A stretch of 64,000 bases of DNA, taken from positions 1 to 64,000 of the forward strand of contig NZ_BAFC01000006.1 in assembly GCF_000248055.1 (NCBI RefSeq). The letters run 5' to 3'. Each line of letters opens with the position of its first letter. Position 1 is the first letter of the stretch. Shown here one piece after another: positions 9,360 through 17,810 of the stretch. Source of the stretch: Gordonia sputi NBRC 100414. GTDB taxonomy: Bacteria > Actinomycetota > Actinomycetes > Mycobacteriales > Mycobacteriaceae. A model generated the notes under the pieces. It was not told the origin of the DNA. It saw only the letters and a program-made list of their open reading frames with translations, and searched no databases. Position numbers and translations under genes: made by a program.

Positions 9360-11209
9360 TTGGTGTCCCCGGAGTTCGGCTCGTCAACAACCTCTGCGTC
9401 GACGACGTCGCTGTCGGCGTCTGCGGTGGCACCCTCGGCGGATGCGCCGTTCTGCGACTCAGCGGCCGATGCCGCGTAGATCGCCTGGCCCATCTCCTGG
9501 GACTCCGTGGACAGCTTCTCGATCGCGCTCTTGATCGCCGAGATGTCGGTGCCCTTCAGGGCCTCGTTGGCCTCGGAGATCGCAGCGTTGACCTTGTCTT
9601 TGACCTCGCCGGGAACCTTGTCCTCGTTGTCCTTGAGGAACTTCTCGGTGTGGTTGACCAGCGACTCGGCCTGGTTGCGGGTCTCGGCCTCCTCACGACG
9701 CTTGCGGTCCTCTTCTGCGTGGGCCTCGGCGTCCTTGACCATCCGGTCGATCTCGTCCTTGCTCAGGCCCGAGCCCTCCTGGATGCGGATGGAGTTCTCC
9801 TTGCCGGTGCCCTTGTCCTTCGCGGTGACGTGCACGATGCCGTTGGCGTCGATGTCGAAGGTCACCTCGATCTGCGGAACACCCTGCGGCGCAGGAGCGA
9901 TACCGCCGAGCTCGAACGAGCCGAGCAGCTTGTTGTGCGACGCGATCTCGCGCTCACCCTGATAGACCTGGATCTGCACCGACGGCTGGTTGTCCTCGGC
10001 CGTGGTGTAGGTCTCCGACCGCTTGGTCGGGATCGTGGTGTTGCGCTCGATCAGCTTGTGCATCACGCCGCCCTTGGTCTCGATACCGAGCGACAGCGGG
10101 GTCACATCAAGCAGCAGAACGTCTTTGACCTCACCGCGGAGAACGCCGGCCTGCAGAGCAGCACCGACCGCGACGACCTCGTCGGGGTTGACGCCCTTGT
10201 TGGGCTCCTGGCCACCGGTGAGCTCCTTCACCAGATCGGTGACGGCGGGCATACGGGTCGAACCACCAACGAGCACAACGTGATCGATGTCGCCGACGGA
10301 GATGCCTGCGTCCTTGATGACAGCCTGGAACGGAGCGCGGGTGCGCTCGAGCAGATCCGAGGTGATCTTCTGGAACTCGCTGCGGCTCAACTGCTCGTCG
10401 AGGAAGAGCGGGTTCTTGTCGGCGTCGACGGTGATGTAGGGCAGGTTGATCGAGGTGCTCTGCGAGGCAGACAGTTCGATCTTGGCCTTCTCGGCAGCCT
10501 CACGCAGACGCTGCATGGCCATCTTGTCCTTGGTCAGGTCGATGCCGGAGCTGCTCTTGAACTTTTCCACGAGCCAGTCGACGATGCGCTGATCCCAGTC
10601 GTCGCCACCGAGGTTGTTGTCGCCCGAGGTCGCACGGACCTCCACGACACCGTCGCCGATCTCGAGCAGCGAGACGTCGAAGGTACCGCCACCGAGGTCG
10701 AAGACCAGGATGGTCTGTTCCTTCTCGCCCTTGTCGAGTCCGTATGCCAGTGCGGCAGCAGTGGGCTCGTTGACGATGCGCAGGACGTTGAGGCCCGCGA
10801 TCTGGCCGGCCTCCTTGGTGGCCTGACGCTGCGAGTCGTTGAAGTACGCGGGCACGGTGATGACCGCGTCGCTGACGTCTTCACCCAGGTAGGCCTCGGC
10901 GTCGCGCTTGAGCTTCATGAGCGTGCGTGCGCTGATCTCCTGCGGGGTGTACTTCTTGTCGTCGATCTCGACGTTCCAGTCCCCCTCGCCCATGTGGCGC
11001 TTGACGGACCGGATGGTGCGGTCGACGTTGGTGACGGCCTGGTTCTTGGCGGGCTGTCCGACGAGTACCTCACCGTTACGCGCGAATGCAACGACGGACG
11101 GAGTGGTCCGCGAGCCTTCGGCGTTGGCGATGACAGTCGGTTCGCCGCCCTCGAGCACGGACACCACGGAGTTGGTGGTGCCGAGGTCGATTCCAACAGC
11201 ACGAGACAT
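9356..11209 (-). CDS. dnaK: Chaperone DnaK (Hsp70)
   Basis: This Hsp70 of 617 residues begins with [11 protein letters not shown] and has the phosphate motifs [14 protein letters not shown] and [10 protein letters not shown]. The adenosine motif is [13 protein letters not shown], the linker [11 protein letters not shown], and an acidic tail ends the protein. It is the ATP-driven cytosolic chaperone and, in actinobacteria, co-repressor with HspR. The ATG at 11209 has a strong AGGAGGA site. It leads the operon dnaK-grpE-dnaJ-hspR and is preceded by a HAIR operator. Confidence 0.98.
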   Translation of the reverse strand: MSRAVGIDLGTTNSVVSVLEGGEPTVIANAEGSRTTPSVVAFARNGEVLVGQPAKNQAVTNVDRTIRSVKRHMGEGDWNVEIDDKKYTPQEISARTLMKLKRDAEAYLGEDVSDAVITVPAYFNDSQRQATKEAGQIAGLNVLRIVNEPTAAALAYGLDKGEKEQTILVFDLGGGTFDVSLLEIGDGVVEVRATSGDNNLGGDDWDQRIVDWLVEKFKSSSGIDLTKDKMAMQRLREAAEKAKIELSASQSTSINLPYITVDADKNPLFLDEQLSRSEFQKITSDLLERTRAPFQAVIKDAGISVGDIDHVVLVGGSTRMPAVTDLVKELTGGQEPNKGVNPDEVVAVGAALQAGVLRGEVKDVLLLDVTPLSLGIETKGGVMHKLIERNTTIPTKRSETYTTAEDNQPSVQIQVYQGEREIASHNKLLGSFELGGIAPAPQGVPQIEVTFDIDANGIVHVTAKDKGTGKENSIRIQEGSGLSKDEIDRMVKDAEAHAEEDRKRREEAETRNQAESLVNHTEKFLKDNEDKVPGEVKDKVNAAISEANEALKGTDISAIKSAIEKLSTESQEMGQAIYAASAAESQNGASAEGATADADSDVVDAEVVDEPNSGDTK

Positions 11210-11355
11210 CTGTTATTTCCTCCTAGTTTGTGGGTGTGCACCCAAGTTCTCAGTCCCCTGGTCGAGCTGATGGCACGACCGAGGGGGTTGGTCGATGCAA
11301 ACCTGCGTCTGGCTGGGGACCAGAGACTTCAGCGCGTCCGACTCAAGTCCTACTG

Positions 11356-11376
11356 GTTGAGTCTCACCGCGTCAAG
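11356..11376. promoter_or_regulatory. Degenerate second HAIR-like site upstream of dnaK
   Basis: GTTGAGT (11356-11362) and CGTCAAG (11370-11376) are separated by exactly 7 nt. They match the HspR half-sites at 6/7 and 5/7 positions. The site adjoins the better HAIR at 11381, so HspR could bind cooperatively. Confidence 0.5.
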
Positions 11377-11380
11377 TCTA

Positions 11381-11401
11381 CTTGAGTCTGCCCGACTCAG
11401 G
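11381..11401. promoter_or_regulatory. HAIR operator (HspR-binding site) of the dnaK operon
   Basis: CTTGAGT-N7-ACTCAGG matches the HspR consensus CTTGAGT-N7-ACTCAAG at 13 of 14 arm positions with the correct 7-nt spacing. It lies about 170-190 bp upstream of the dnaK start. Confidence 0.88.
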
Positions 11402-11504
11402 TTTCTCGATAGGTCCAACTGTGCACAGATCCGAGTTGTTCCCGATTCGGAGAAAAAAGTTGAGCGCAGTTCGCGCAACTATGAAAGGGCCAGCAAAGCG
11501 GCTG

Positions 11505-11858
11505 TCACGGAGCAGGCGGCAGCGCGTCGCCCGGCAGGCCTTCGGCCTGATAGACCTCGAAGGTGAAGACGCCCGCCTGCACGGCAGGGTCGTCGTTCAT
11601 GATCTTGGTGACCGTGTCGACGTCGCGGTCGAAGACGCCGACGCCGTGGATGTCGGCGTTGCCCCGGATGGGCAATACGACGGCCAGCTCACCCGCCTTG
11701 CGCAGTGCGAGGGTGCGACGACCGTGCTCCTTGATGAACTGCCCGGCCTCGGGCGAGCCGAAGTTCGGACCCGATCGAAGAATCGAGACCGTGTACGGCT
11801 GGGCGTACTCGAGAATCGTCTGCATCTCGGCGTCGGTGATCTCGGGCAGGTCGGGCAT
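11505..11858 (-). CDS. YCII-related small protein
   Basis: This small protein of about 117 residues has a ferredoxin-like alpha/beta pattern of the YCII type: PYTVSILRSGPNF, then KEHGRRTLALRKAGELAVVLP, and DPAVQAGVFTFEVYQA near the C-terminus, where family members place strand 4 (DPAxxAGV). YCII proteins are small dimeric enzymes or accessory domains of uncertain function. The ATG at 11858 (MPDLPEITD) is preceded by GAGGAG; the longer frame is not family-like. It is monocistronic and shares a divergent upstream region with the DoxX gene. Confidence 0.7.
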   Translation of the reverse strand: MPDLPEITDAEMQTILEYAQPYTVSILRSGPNFGSPEAGQFIKEHGRRTLALRKAGELAVVLPIRGNADIHGVGVFDRDVDTVTKIMNDDPAVQAGVFTFEVYQAEGLPGDALPPAP

Positions 11859-12005
11859 CTCGGCTCCTCGCGATCGCAATGGCAACGTTTTCAAAGCCAG
11901 CCTACGGCCGTCCACATGCGCACGGGACCTACTCGCAGGAACGTTGCACGACGCCTGGCGGCGCTCACGGTGGCCGCGTGACCAGGGCCACGTGGCTCCT
12001 CGTCA

Positions 12006-12029
12006 CTAAGCGGACTACAGTCCTCTTAG
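12006..12029. promoter_or_regulatory. Palindromic operator upstream of DoxX gene
   Basis: The arms CTAAGCGGACT (12006-12016) and AGTCCTCTTAG (12019-12029) are inverted repeats of 11 bp with one mismatch and a 2-nt centre. They lie 25 bp before the DoxX start. The shape fits a dimeric repressor site. No regulator gene adjoins it. Confidence 0.6.
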
Positions 12030-12054
12030 GACATCTGTAGGAAGGTCAAGAATA

Positions 12055-12582
12055 ATGTCGAAGACAACAAACCACTCTCGCGCGCTCGACGCCGGTCTGC
12101 TGACCCTGCGCGTCGCCGTGGGTGCCACCCTGTTCGCGCACGGCGCCCAGAAGTTGCTCGGCTGGTTCGGCGGCCCCGGAATCGACGGCACGACTGCGGG
12201 CATGCAGCACATGGGCTTCGAGCCCGCCAAGACCTCTGCCGTAGCCGCGGGCGTCAGCGAGGCCGCAGGCGGACTCGTCGCACTCGGCGCGGGCACCCGC
12301 GTGGCAGCAGCAGCGGGCGCGGCAGCGATGATCGCGGCCGCCGACGTGCACCGCCCCAGCGGATTCTTTGCACAGGAGGGTGGCTTCGAGTACCCCGCCG
12401 TGCTCGGACTCGCTTCTGCCGCACTGGCTCTCACCGGCCCGGGTCGGTACTCCGTCGACGCGGTCATCAAACACCCGCTCTCACGCGACGGCGTAGGCGT
12501 TGCCGCGCTCATCGCGTCTGCAGCGGGAGCCGCAGGTGTCCTCACGCGCCGCAAGAAGGCGCTGGCGTCGAAGACGGCCTGA
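12055..12582 (+). CDS. DoxX family membrane protein
   Basis: This four-helix membrane protein of 175 residues has the DoxX core: GLLTLRVAVGATLFAHGAQK, then LGWFGGPGIDGT, then SEAAGGLVALGAGTR, and VLGLASAALALTGPGRYS. It has a positively charged C-terminal end (RRKKALASK). DoxX proteins occur in oxidoreductase complexes; in M. tuberculosis one member forms a membrane complex with superoxide dismutase and a thiosulfate sulfurtransferase. GGAAGG precedes the ATG. The palindrome at 12006 probably controls it. Confidence 0.82.
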   Translation: MSKTTNHSRALDAGLLTLRVAVGATLFAHGAQKLLGWFGGPGIDGTTAGMQHMGFEPAKTSAVAAGVSEAAGGLVALGAGTRVAAAAGAAAMIAAADVHRPSGFFAQEGGFEYPAVLGLASAALALTGPGRYSVDAVIKHPLSRDGVGVAALIASAAGAAGVLTRRKKALASKTA

Positions 12583-12600
12583 GCCCGACGCCGTTCGGTC

Positions 12601-12633
12601 CAGGTGGCCTGGCGTGCGACGCTAGGCCACCTG
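12601..12633. terminator. Bidirectional terminator between DoxX and molybdopterin oxidoreductase
   Basis: CAGGTGGCCT (12601-12610) pairs perfectly with AGGCCACCTG (12624-12633), and an inner GCGT/ACGC stem extends the hairpin around a 3-nt loop. It overlaps the last codons of the minus-strand oxidoreductase and follows the DoxX stop, between convergent genes. Confidence 0.8.
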
Positions 12634-14202
12634 CACGACGCGGCTGTGCCATCCCGTTGCCCCGTCGGGGATCGGAGCCACTCGCTGGTCGGTCTGCGTC
12701 TTCCCCTCGGCGTCGGTCGCCCGGCAGTACAACGTGTGCTGTCCTGGCGTCGCCTGCCAGGTCCAGCTCCACTGCCGCCACGTGTCTGTGGAGTATTCGG
12801 TGGCGAGGGTCGCGGTGTTCCACGGGCCGTCGTCGACTCTCACCTCCACCCGTCGCACACCGCGGTGTTGCGCCCATGCCGTACCGGCGACCACGACCGG
12901 CCCGACCGGATTGGTCGACAGCGGCGCGGGTTTGTCGATGCGTGACGCCGTCTTGATGGGTGCTTTCACACCCCAGCCGCGCTTCGCCCAATAAGACTGT
13001 GCGCGATCGAATCTCGTGATCTCCCAATCGACAACCCATTTGCATGCGGACACGAAGCCGTACAGGCCGGGGATCACCTGGCGTACGGGATAGCCGTGCT
13101 CCAGTGGTAACGGAGTTCCGTTCATGCCCACCGCGAGCATCGCGTCGCGTCCGTCGGTGATCGCGTCGAGCGGTGTGCCGGACGTCCAGCCGTCGACGCT
13201 CGTCGAGAGCAGCATGTCCGCGTCGGCATGCGGATTCACCATCGCGAGAATGTCGCGCATCGGATACCCGATCCACCTCGCGTTGCTGGCCAGATCGCCG
13301 CCGACCTCGTTGGAAACGCACGTCAGGGTGATGATCCGCTCCTGCGCCGACATCGCCATGAGATCGTTCCAGTCCAGCGTGATCTCACGGTCGACCATGC
13401 CGTGGATTCGCAGACGCCAATCCGACGTCGACAACTGTGGGACCTGCAATGCAGTGTCGATGCGATAGAAGTTCGCGTTGCTGGTGAGGAACGGTGTTGC
13501 CCCTTCGACGTCGATGCCTGAAGGAATCGGTGGCGCAGCAGACTGTGCGCGGGGCAACACGAGGCGGGCTCGCTCCGCGATCACTCCCCCGGCGTCGGCG
13601 ACGCGTCGAGCAACTACCAGCGAGATCGCGGATGCTCCTGCGACGACCGCCGCCGCACCAAGAAAGGCGCGCCGCGATGTTCCTATACTCTTTGTGCCAT
13701 CGCTGTTTTCGTCGACTCCATCAGGATCGCTTCGAACCTGTTGCGGCACATGCGATCTACGACTGAGCACGAAGAGTATCGCAACCGCGACCACGCCTGC
13801 GACGATCGCCGGTATCACGTAGCTCGCGTCCGCGGTGGGACGAGTGGCCGCCGCGAATGCTCCGAACGCGGCGACGAGAACGACAAGAATGACCCCCGCA
13901 GGGGGCCGCCTCACCTGCAGAATGCCCGCCAGCATGGAGAGTAGGGCGAGAGCGATTGCGACACCGATCATCAGCGCCGGTTTGTCGTTGGTACCGAACG
14001 TCGTGATCGCCCACTCACGAGCGGACGCAGGCGAGTTGTCGACGAGAAACGCGGTTACCGCCTGAAACGGGGAGGCCATGCGCGACAATGGAATAGCGAC
14101 CAACTCGCCCGCCGCGATACCACCGAGCACGGCAAGCAGGCCGGAAACCGCGGCACGAAGCCACGTTTCGGATCGCTGACGCATTTCGGACCGCTGACCC
14201 AC
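12622..14202 (-). CDS. Membrane-anchored molybdopterin-dependent oxidoreductase (sulfite oxidase family)
   Basis: The protein has about 526 residues. The N-terminal ~190 residues carry several membrane helices (LLAVLGGIAAGELVAIPLS, VAIALALLSMLAGILQV). A catalytic domain follows with the molybdenum-ligand cysteine in LTCVSNEVGGDLASNARW. YGFVSACKWVVDWEI follows, and a C-terminal dimerisation domain ends GATGWHSRVVQV. Such enzymes oxidise sulfite or reduce oxidised methionine or nitrate-like substrates outside the membrane; the substrate is not clear. Start GTG 14202 has GGAGGT at a good spacing. It is divergent from the fasciclin lipoprotein, and both have SigK-like promoters. Confidence 0.85.
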   Translation of the reverse strand: MGQRSEMRQRSETWLRAAVSGLLAVLGGIAAGELVAIPLSRMASPFQAVTAFLVDNSPASAREWAITTFGTNDKPALMIGVAIALALLSMLAGILQVRRPPAGVILVVLVAAFGAFAAATRPTADASYVIPAIVAGVVAVAILFVLSRRSHVPQQVRSDPDGVDENSDGTKSIGTSRRAFLGAAAVVAGASAISLVVARRVADAGGVIAERARLVLPRAQSAAPPIPSGIDVEGATPFLTSNANFYRIDTALQVPQLSTSDWRLRIHGMVDREITLDWNDLMAMSAQERIITLTCVSNEVGGDLASNARWIGYPMRDILAMVNPHADADMLLSTSVDGWTSGTPLDAITDGRDAMLAVGMNGTPLPLEHGYPVRQVIPGLYGFVSACKWVVDWEITRFDRAQSYWAKRGWGVKAPIKTASRIDKPAPLSTNPVGPVVVAGTAWAQHRGVRRVEVRVDDGPWNTATLATEYSTDTWRQWSWTWQATPGQHTLYCRATDAEGKTQTDQRVAPIPDGATGWHSRVVQVA

Positions 14203-14252
14203 AGCAGACCTCCTCACCGAAGTCAGCCTCGTCGGTCGTCGACTTCTGCAGT

Positions 14253-14280
14253 ACTTCGTTCGAGCGCGCTGTGCGGATGG
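14253..14280 (-). promoter_or_regulatory. SigK-like promoter for the molybdopterin oxidoreductase
   Basis: On the minus strand, CCATCC (14275-14280) is followed after 16 nt by CGAAGT (14253-14258). The mycobacterial SigK promoter, from memory, is CCATCC-N16/17-CCGAATC, so the -35 is exact and the -10 keeps CGAA. The predicted start would lie about 44 nt from the GTG. Confidence 0.55.
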
Positions 14281-14304
14281 GTCGCGAAGTATTTTTCTTT
14301 TCAC

Positions 14305-14332
14305 CCATCCGGGGTGTGGTTTCCAGCGAATG
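14305..14332 (+). promoter_or_regulatory. SigK-like promoter for the fasciclin lipoprotein
   Basis: CCATCC (14305-14310), a 16-nt spacer and CGAATG (14327-14332) match the SigK consensus well. The downstream gene resembles MPT83, a known SigK target in M. tuberculosis. The leader would be about 45 nt. Confidence 0.7.
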
Positions 14333-14384
14333 CCCTCCGAGACTCACAGCACGGTGAGTTTGTTCCTCAATGATGGGATCGATC

Positions 14385-15053
14385 ATGGTAGCCAACAGAT
14401 TTCAACGCCTGACTCTTGCAGCAGCAGGCGCCGTACTGACCGTGGGAGTGATCGCGGGATGTTCTGACGACAGCAGTTCGTCGTCCGGTTCGACGGCGTC
14501 GTCGATGGCCCCGATGTCGTCGTCGGCAATGCCGATGAGCAGCGGTACCGCCCAGCCGGCTTCGCTCGTGGGGCCGGGATGTGCCGACTATGCGAAGGCC
14601 AATCCGTCCGGAAGCGGCTCGGTCGAGGGTATGGCGATGGATCCCGTAGCCACAGCGGCATCCCACAACCCGATGCTCAAGACGCTGACTCAGGCCGTGT
14701 CGGGACAGCTCAATCCGCAGGTGAACCTGGTGGATACGCTCAACAACGGCCAGTACACCGTCTTCGCGCCGACCGACGACGCCTTTGCGAAGCTCGACGC
14801 AGCGACGATCGACAAGCTGAAGACCGATAAGGATCTGCTCACGAAAATCCTGACCTACCACGTCGTTTCGGGACAGATCGCCCCCGACGCGATTGACGGG
14901 ACACACAAGACCCTCGAGGGTCAGGACGTCACGGTCACCGGGTCGGGCAATGATCTCAAGGTCAACAACGCTGGCGTCGTCTGCGGCGGGGTCAAGACCG
15001 CAAATGCCACGGTATACATGGTCGACACCGTGCTGATGCCGCCGACCATGTGA
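14385..15053 (+). CDS. MPT83/MPT70-like fasciclin-domain lipoprotein
   Basis: This is an exported lipoprotein of about 222 residues. It has a signal peptide with lipobox VIAGC, then a Ser/Met-rich linker ([10 protein letters not shown]). One FAS1 domain follows with [35 protein letters not shown] and [14 protein letters not shown], nearly superposable on MPT83. FAS1 domains mediate adhesion and protein contacts at the cell surface. Three ATGs are possible (14370, 14373, 14385); the last gives the normal signal peptide. The SigK-like promoter and the divergent molybdoenzyme suggest joint induction. Confidence 0.88.
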   Translation: MVANRFQRLTLAAAGAVLTVGVIAGCSDDSSSSSGSTASSMAPMSSSAMPMSSGTAQPASLVGPGCADYAKANPSGSGSVEGMAMDPVATAASHNPMLKTLTQAVSGQLNPQVNLVDTLNNGQYTVFAPTDDAFAKLDAATIDKLKTDKDLLTKILTYHVVSGQIAPDAIDGTHKTLEGQDVTVTGSGNDLKVNNAGVVCGGVKTANATVYMVDTVLMPPTM

Positions 15054-15085
15054 TCGATTCCCCGATCAGGTTCTCTGGATAAAGC

Positions 15086-15117
15086 GATGGGGCGCACCGT
15101 AATCGGTGCGCCCCATC
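15086..15117. terminator. Bidirectional terminator between fasciclin lipoprotein and lon
   Basis: GATGGGGCGCACCG (15086-15099) forms a perfect 14-bp stem with 15104-15117 around the TAAT tetraloop. It sits between the convergent ends of the two genes. Confidence 0.9.
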
Positions 15118-15148
15118 TCCGATCAGAGGTCGGGTTGATCCTCCGGGA

Positions 15149-17485
15149 TCAGGCGGCTGTCCTCGCCGCGTCGGCGACCGGCTCGAGAGCCTGTGCGACG
15201 ACATCGGCAACGTCGGCCACCGGGGTGACCGTGACGGCGTCGAGGATCTCAGCCGGGACGTCGTCGAGGTCGGCCTCGTTACGCGGTGAGATGAACACCT
15301 GCGTCAGCCCGTTACGTTGTGCCGCAAGCAGTTTCTGCTTGAGCCCGCCGATCGGGAGCACGCGGCCGTTGAGCGTGACCTCGCCGGTCATGCCCACCTC
15401 GGCACGGACCTTGCGACCCGTCGCCATCGACACCAGGGCTGTCACCATCGTGATGCCGGCACTCGGACCGTCCTTAGGCACCGCGCCCGCCGGGACATGC
15501 ACGTGGATCGTGCCCTCCAGGTTCTTCGGGTCGACGCCGAGTTCGCGGGCGTGCGCACGGACATACGACAGCGCGATCTGCGCGGACTCCTTCATGACGT
15601 CGCCGAGTTGGCCGGTCAGTTGCAGACCACCCTTGCCCTCGCCCGTATCGGTGCGGTTGGCCTCGATGAACAGCACGTCGCCGCCCATTCCGGTCACGGC
15701 AAGTCCGGTGGCAACACCGGGGACTGCCGTACGCTCCTCGGACTCCGGCGTGAACCGGGCGCGGCCGAGATACTCCTTGAGATCGGACTCCTCGATCGTG
15801 ACAGGCGTTGTGGCCTTACCACTTTCGACGTTCGTCGCGACCTTGCGGAACAGCTTGGCGAGCAGTCGCTCGTACTGGCGCACACCCGGTTCCCGGGTGT
15901 AGTTGGCAGCGATCTCGCGCAGCGCATCCTCGGTCACCGACACCTCGTCGTTTGTCAGCGCAGCGCGCTCCTCCTGCCGCGGGAGCAGGAAGTCGCGGGC
16001 GATGGCCACCTTGTCGTCCTCGGTGTAGCCGTCGATCGTGACGAGCTCCATACGGTCGAGCAGGGCCGACGGGATGTTCTCGATGACGTTGGCTGTCGCG
16101 AGGAACACGACGTCGGACAGGTCGAGGTCGAGATCGAGGTAGTGATCGCGGAACGTGTGGTTCTGCGCGGGGTCGAGGACCTCGAGCAGCGCGGCCGCGG
16201 GATCGCCACGGAAGTCGGAACCGACCTTGTCGATCTCATCCAGCAGCACAACGGGATTCATCGATCCCGCCTCGCCGATGGCACGCACGATGCGGCCCGG
16301 CAGTGCGCCGACGTAGGTACGACGGTGACCGCGGATCTCGGCCTCGTCGCGCACACCGCCGAGAGCGACGCGCACGAACTTGCGACCGAGCGCACGGGCA
16401 ACAGACTCACCCAGCGACGTCTTGCCGACACCGGGAGGACCGGCCAGCACCATCACGGCACCGGACCCGCGTCCGCCGACGACCTGCAGCTTGCGCTCGG
16501 CACGTCGGGCACGCACCGCCAGATACTCGACGATGCGATCCTTCACGTCGTCGAGACCGTGGTGATCGGCGTCGAGGATCTCACGGGCACCCTTGATGTC
16601 CGTCGAATCCTCGGTGGTGACGCTCCACGGCAGATCGAGAACGGTGTCCAACCATGTTCTGATCCAACCGGTTTCGGGCGACTGATCACTGGCGCGCTCG
16701 AGTTTGCCGACCTCACGCAGTGCGGCTTCTCGCACGTTATCGGGAAGATCGGCCGTTTCGACGCGACCGCGGTAGTCGTCGGCACCGTCGGGTTCGTCCT
16801 CACCGAGTTCCTTGCGGATCGCGGCGAGTTGCTGGCGGAGCAGGAATTCCTTCTGCTGCTTCTCCATCCCGTTCCGAACGTCGTCGGCGATCTTGTCGGA
16901 GACCTCGGTCTCGGCGATGTGCTCGCTGGTCCAGTCGATCAGCAGTTGCAGACGTTCGCCGACGTCCGGCGTCTCGAGAAGTTGTCGCTTCTGGACGTCG
17001 TCGAGCCACGACGAGTAGCCCGACGTGTCGGCGAGATCGGACGGGTCGGTCATCTTGTTCACCGCGTCGATGATCTGCCACGCCTCACGACGCTGCAGCA
17101 TGGCCAGCACGAGTTTCTTGTACTCCGCGGCCAGCGCCTTGGTCTCGGGCGTCGCCTCGGCGTCGTCGACCTCGGTCACCTCGACCCACAGCGCGTTGCC
17201 GTGGCCAGTGGTCCCGGTGCCGATGTGGGCACGTGTCTCGCCCTTGACGACGGCAGCTTGCACACCGCCGGGCATACGTCCGACCTGCACGATCGACGCC
17301 AGAACGCCATAGGTGGGATACCGGTCGTCCAGGCGGGGAGCGACCAGCAGTTTTCCGGACTCACTGGCCCGGGCCGCGTCCACTGTCGCCTGCGCAGCGT
17401 CGTCGAGAGGCACCGGCACAACCATGCCGGGCAGGACGACCAGATCAGGAACGAAGAGGACGGGCACTGAATACGTGTCAGACAT
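15149..17485 (-). CDS. lon: ATP-dependent protease Lon
   Basis: This is a full-length LonA of about 778 residues. It has an N-terminal substrate domain (VLFVPDLVVLPGMVVPVPL), then a coiled region. The AAA module follows with Walker A GPPGVGKTS and Walker B VVLLDEIDKVG. The serine-lysine protease domain has PKDGPSAGITMV and GGLKQKLLAAQRNG. It degrades misfolded and some regulatory proteins in the cytosol. The frame is open for 70 more codons, but that extension runs through the 70-bp palindrome. The ATG at 17485 with GGAGGT is the real start. A HAIR-like site lies 13 nt upstream, so HspR control is plausible. Confidence 0.96.
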   Translation of the reverse strand: MSDTYSVPVLFVPDLVVLPGMVVPVPLDDAAQATVDAARASESGKLLVAPRLDDRYPTYGVLASIVQVGRMPGGVQAAVVKGETRAHIGTGTTGHGNALWVEVTEVDDAEATPETKALAAEYKKLVLAMLQRREAWQIIDAVNKMTDPSDLADTSGYSSWLDDVQKRQLLETPDVGERLQLLIDWTSEHIAETEVSDKIADDVRNGMEKQQKEFLLRQQLAAIRKELGEDEPDGADDYRGRVETADLPDNVREAALREVGKLERASDQSPETGWIRTWLDTVLDLPWSVTTEDSTDIKGAREILDADHHGLDDVKDRIVEYLAVRARRAERKLQVVGGRGSGAVMVLAGPPGVGKTSLGESVARALGRKFVRVALGGVRDEAEIRGHRRTYVGALPGRIVRAIGEAGSMNPVVLLDEIDKVGSDFRGDPAAALLEVLDPAQNHTFRDHYLDLDLDLSDVVFLATANVIENIPSALLDRMELVTIDGYTEDDKVAIARDFLLPRQEERAALTNDEVSVTEDALREIAANYTREPGVRQYERLLAKLFRKVATNVESGKATTPVTIEESDLKEYLGRARFTPESEERTAVPGVATGLAVTGMGGDVLFIEANRTDTGEGKGGLQLTGQLGDVMKESAQIALSYVRAHARELGVDPKNLEGTIHVHVPAGAVPKDGPSAGITMVTALVSMATGRKVRAEVGMTGEVTLNGRVLPIGGLKQKLLAAQRNGLTQVFISPRNEADLDDVPAEILDAVTVTPVADVADVVAQALEPVADAARTAA

Positions 17486-17497
17486 GTAACCTCCAAA

Positions 17498-17518
17498 GTT
17501 CAGTCTGATGGACTCAAC
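17498..17518 (-). promoter_or_regulatory. HAIR-like HspR site at lon
   Basis: Read toward lon, GTTGAGT-N7-ACTGAAC matches the HspR consensus CTTGAGT-N7-ACTCAAG at 6/7 and 5/7 positions with exact spacing. In Streptomyces lon belongs to the HspR regulon, which supports the assignment. Confidence 0.6.
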
Positions 17519-17616
17519 CTGGGTGGCAGGATGTTTGTTCCCGGGCAGATTTCGCCTGGGGCGGAATTGGGAGGCTCCGCTCTGCCGCCTGGCCCACGCT
17601 GGCCGCCGATGCGGGG

Positions 17617-17686
17617 CTAAATGTGTGTCGTATCCAAGGATGTGGGTGCTGCAACGCCCACATCCTTCGATTGGACACTCATTCAG
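17617..17686 (+). repeat. 70-bp palindromic repeat, copy R1
   Basis: This near-perfect palindrome has the core AGGATGTGGGTGCTGCA near its centre and ends CTAAAT/ATTCAG. Two changes (A and G in the right half of the core) weaken the central symmetry. The arm reading GTGTCGTAT is on the left, giving the same orientation as R2. It stands upstream of both lon and the toxin gene, so it is not simply a terminator. Confidence 0.92.
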
Positions 17687-17810
17687 GCGCAGCACCCCAT
17701 CACTCCCCCAAGCTGAGTGAACGGACGACTTTCACACCTGCCGGAACATTTCGGGTGGCCGGACGAATCGAACTGACACATACAGATTCGACGTCAAGGA
17801 AGGTCCGACA

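Larger units (their letters stand above)
17486..17810. other. Divergent lon/toxin intergenic region
   Basis: These 325 nt carry no gene. They hold the lon ribosome site, the HAIR-like site (17498-17518), a short GC-rich stretch, palindrome copy R1 (17617-17686) and the leader of the toxin gene with GGAAGG before its ATG. Confidence 0.7.

Noticed and set aside
9188-11566. Long plus-strand frame opposite dnaK and grpE
   Set aside because: It is an antisense shadow of highly biased dnaK codons; the composition (Leu/Asp/Val/Gly-rich with no domain) is not protein-like and it has no ribosome site.
15317-17470. 717-codon plus-strand frame opposite lon
   Set aside because: Antisense shadow of lon caused by high GC at third positions; no recognisable domain.
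17486-17695. N-terminal extension of lon by 70 codons
   Set aside because: The extension translates the R1 palindrome and intergenic DNA; GGAGGT and the conserved Lon start are at 17485.
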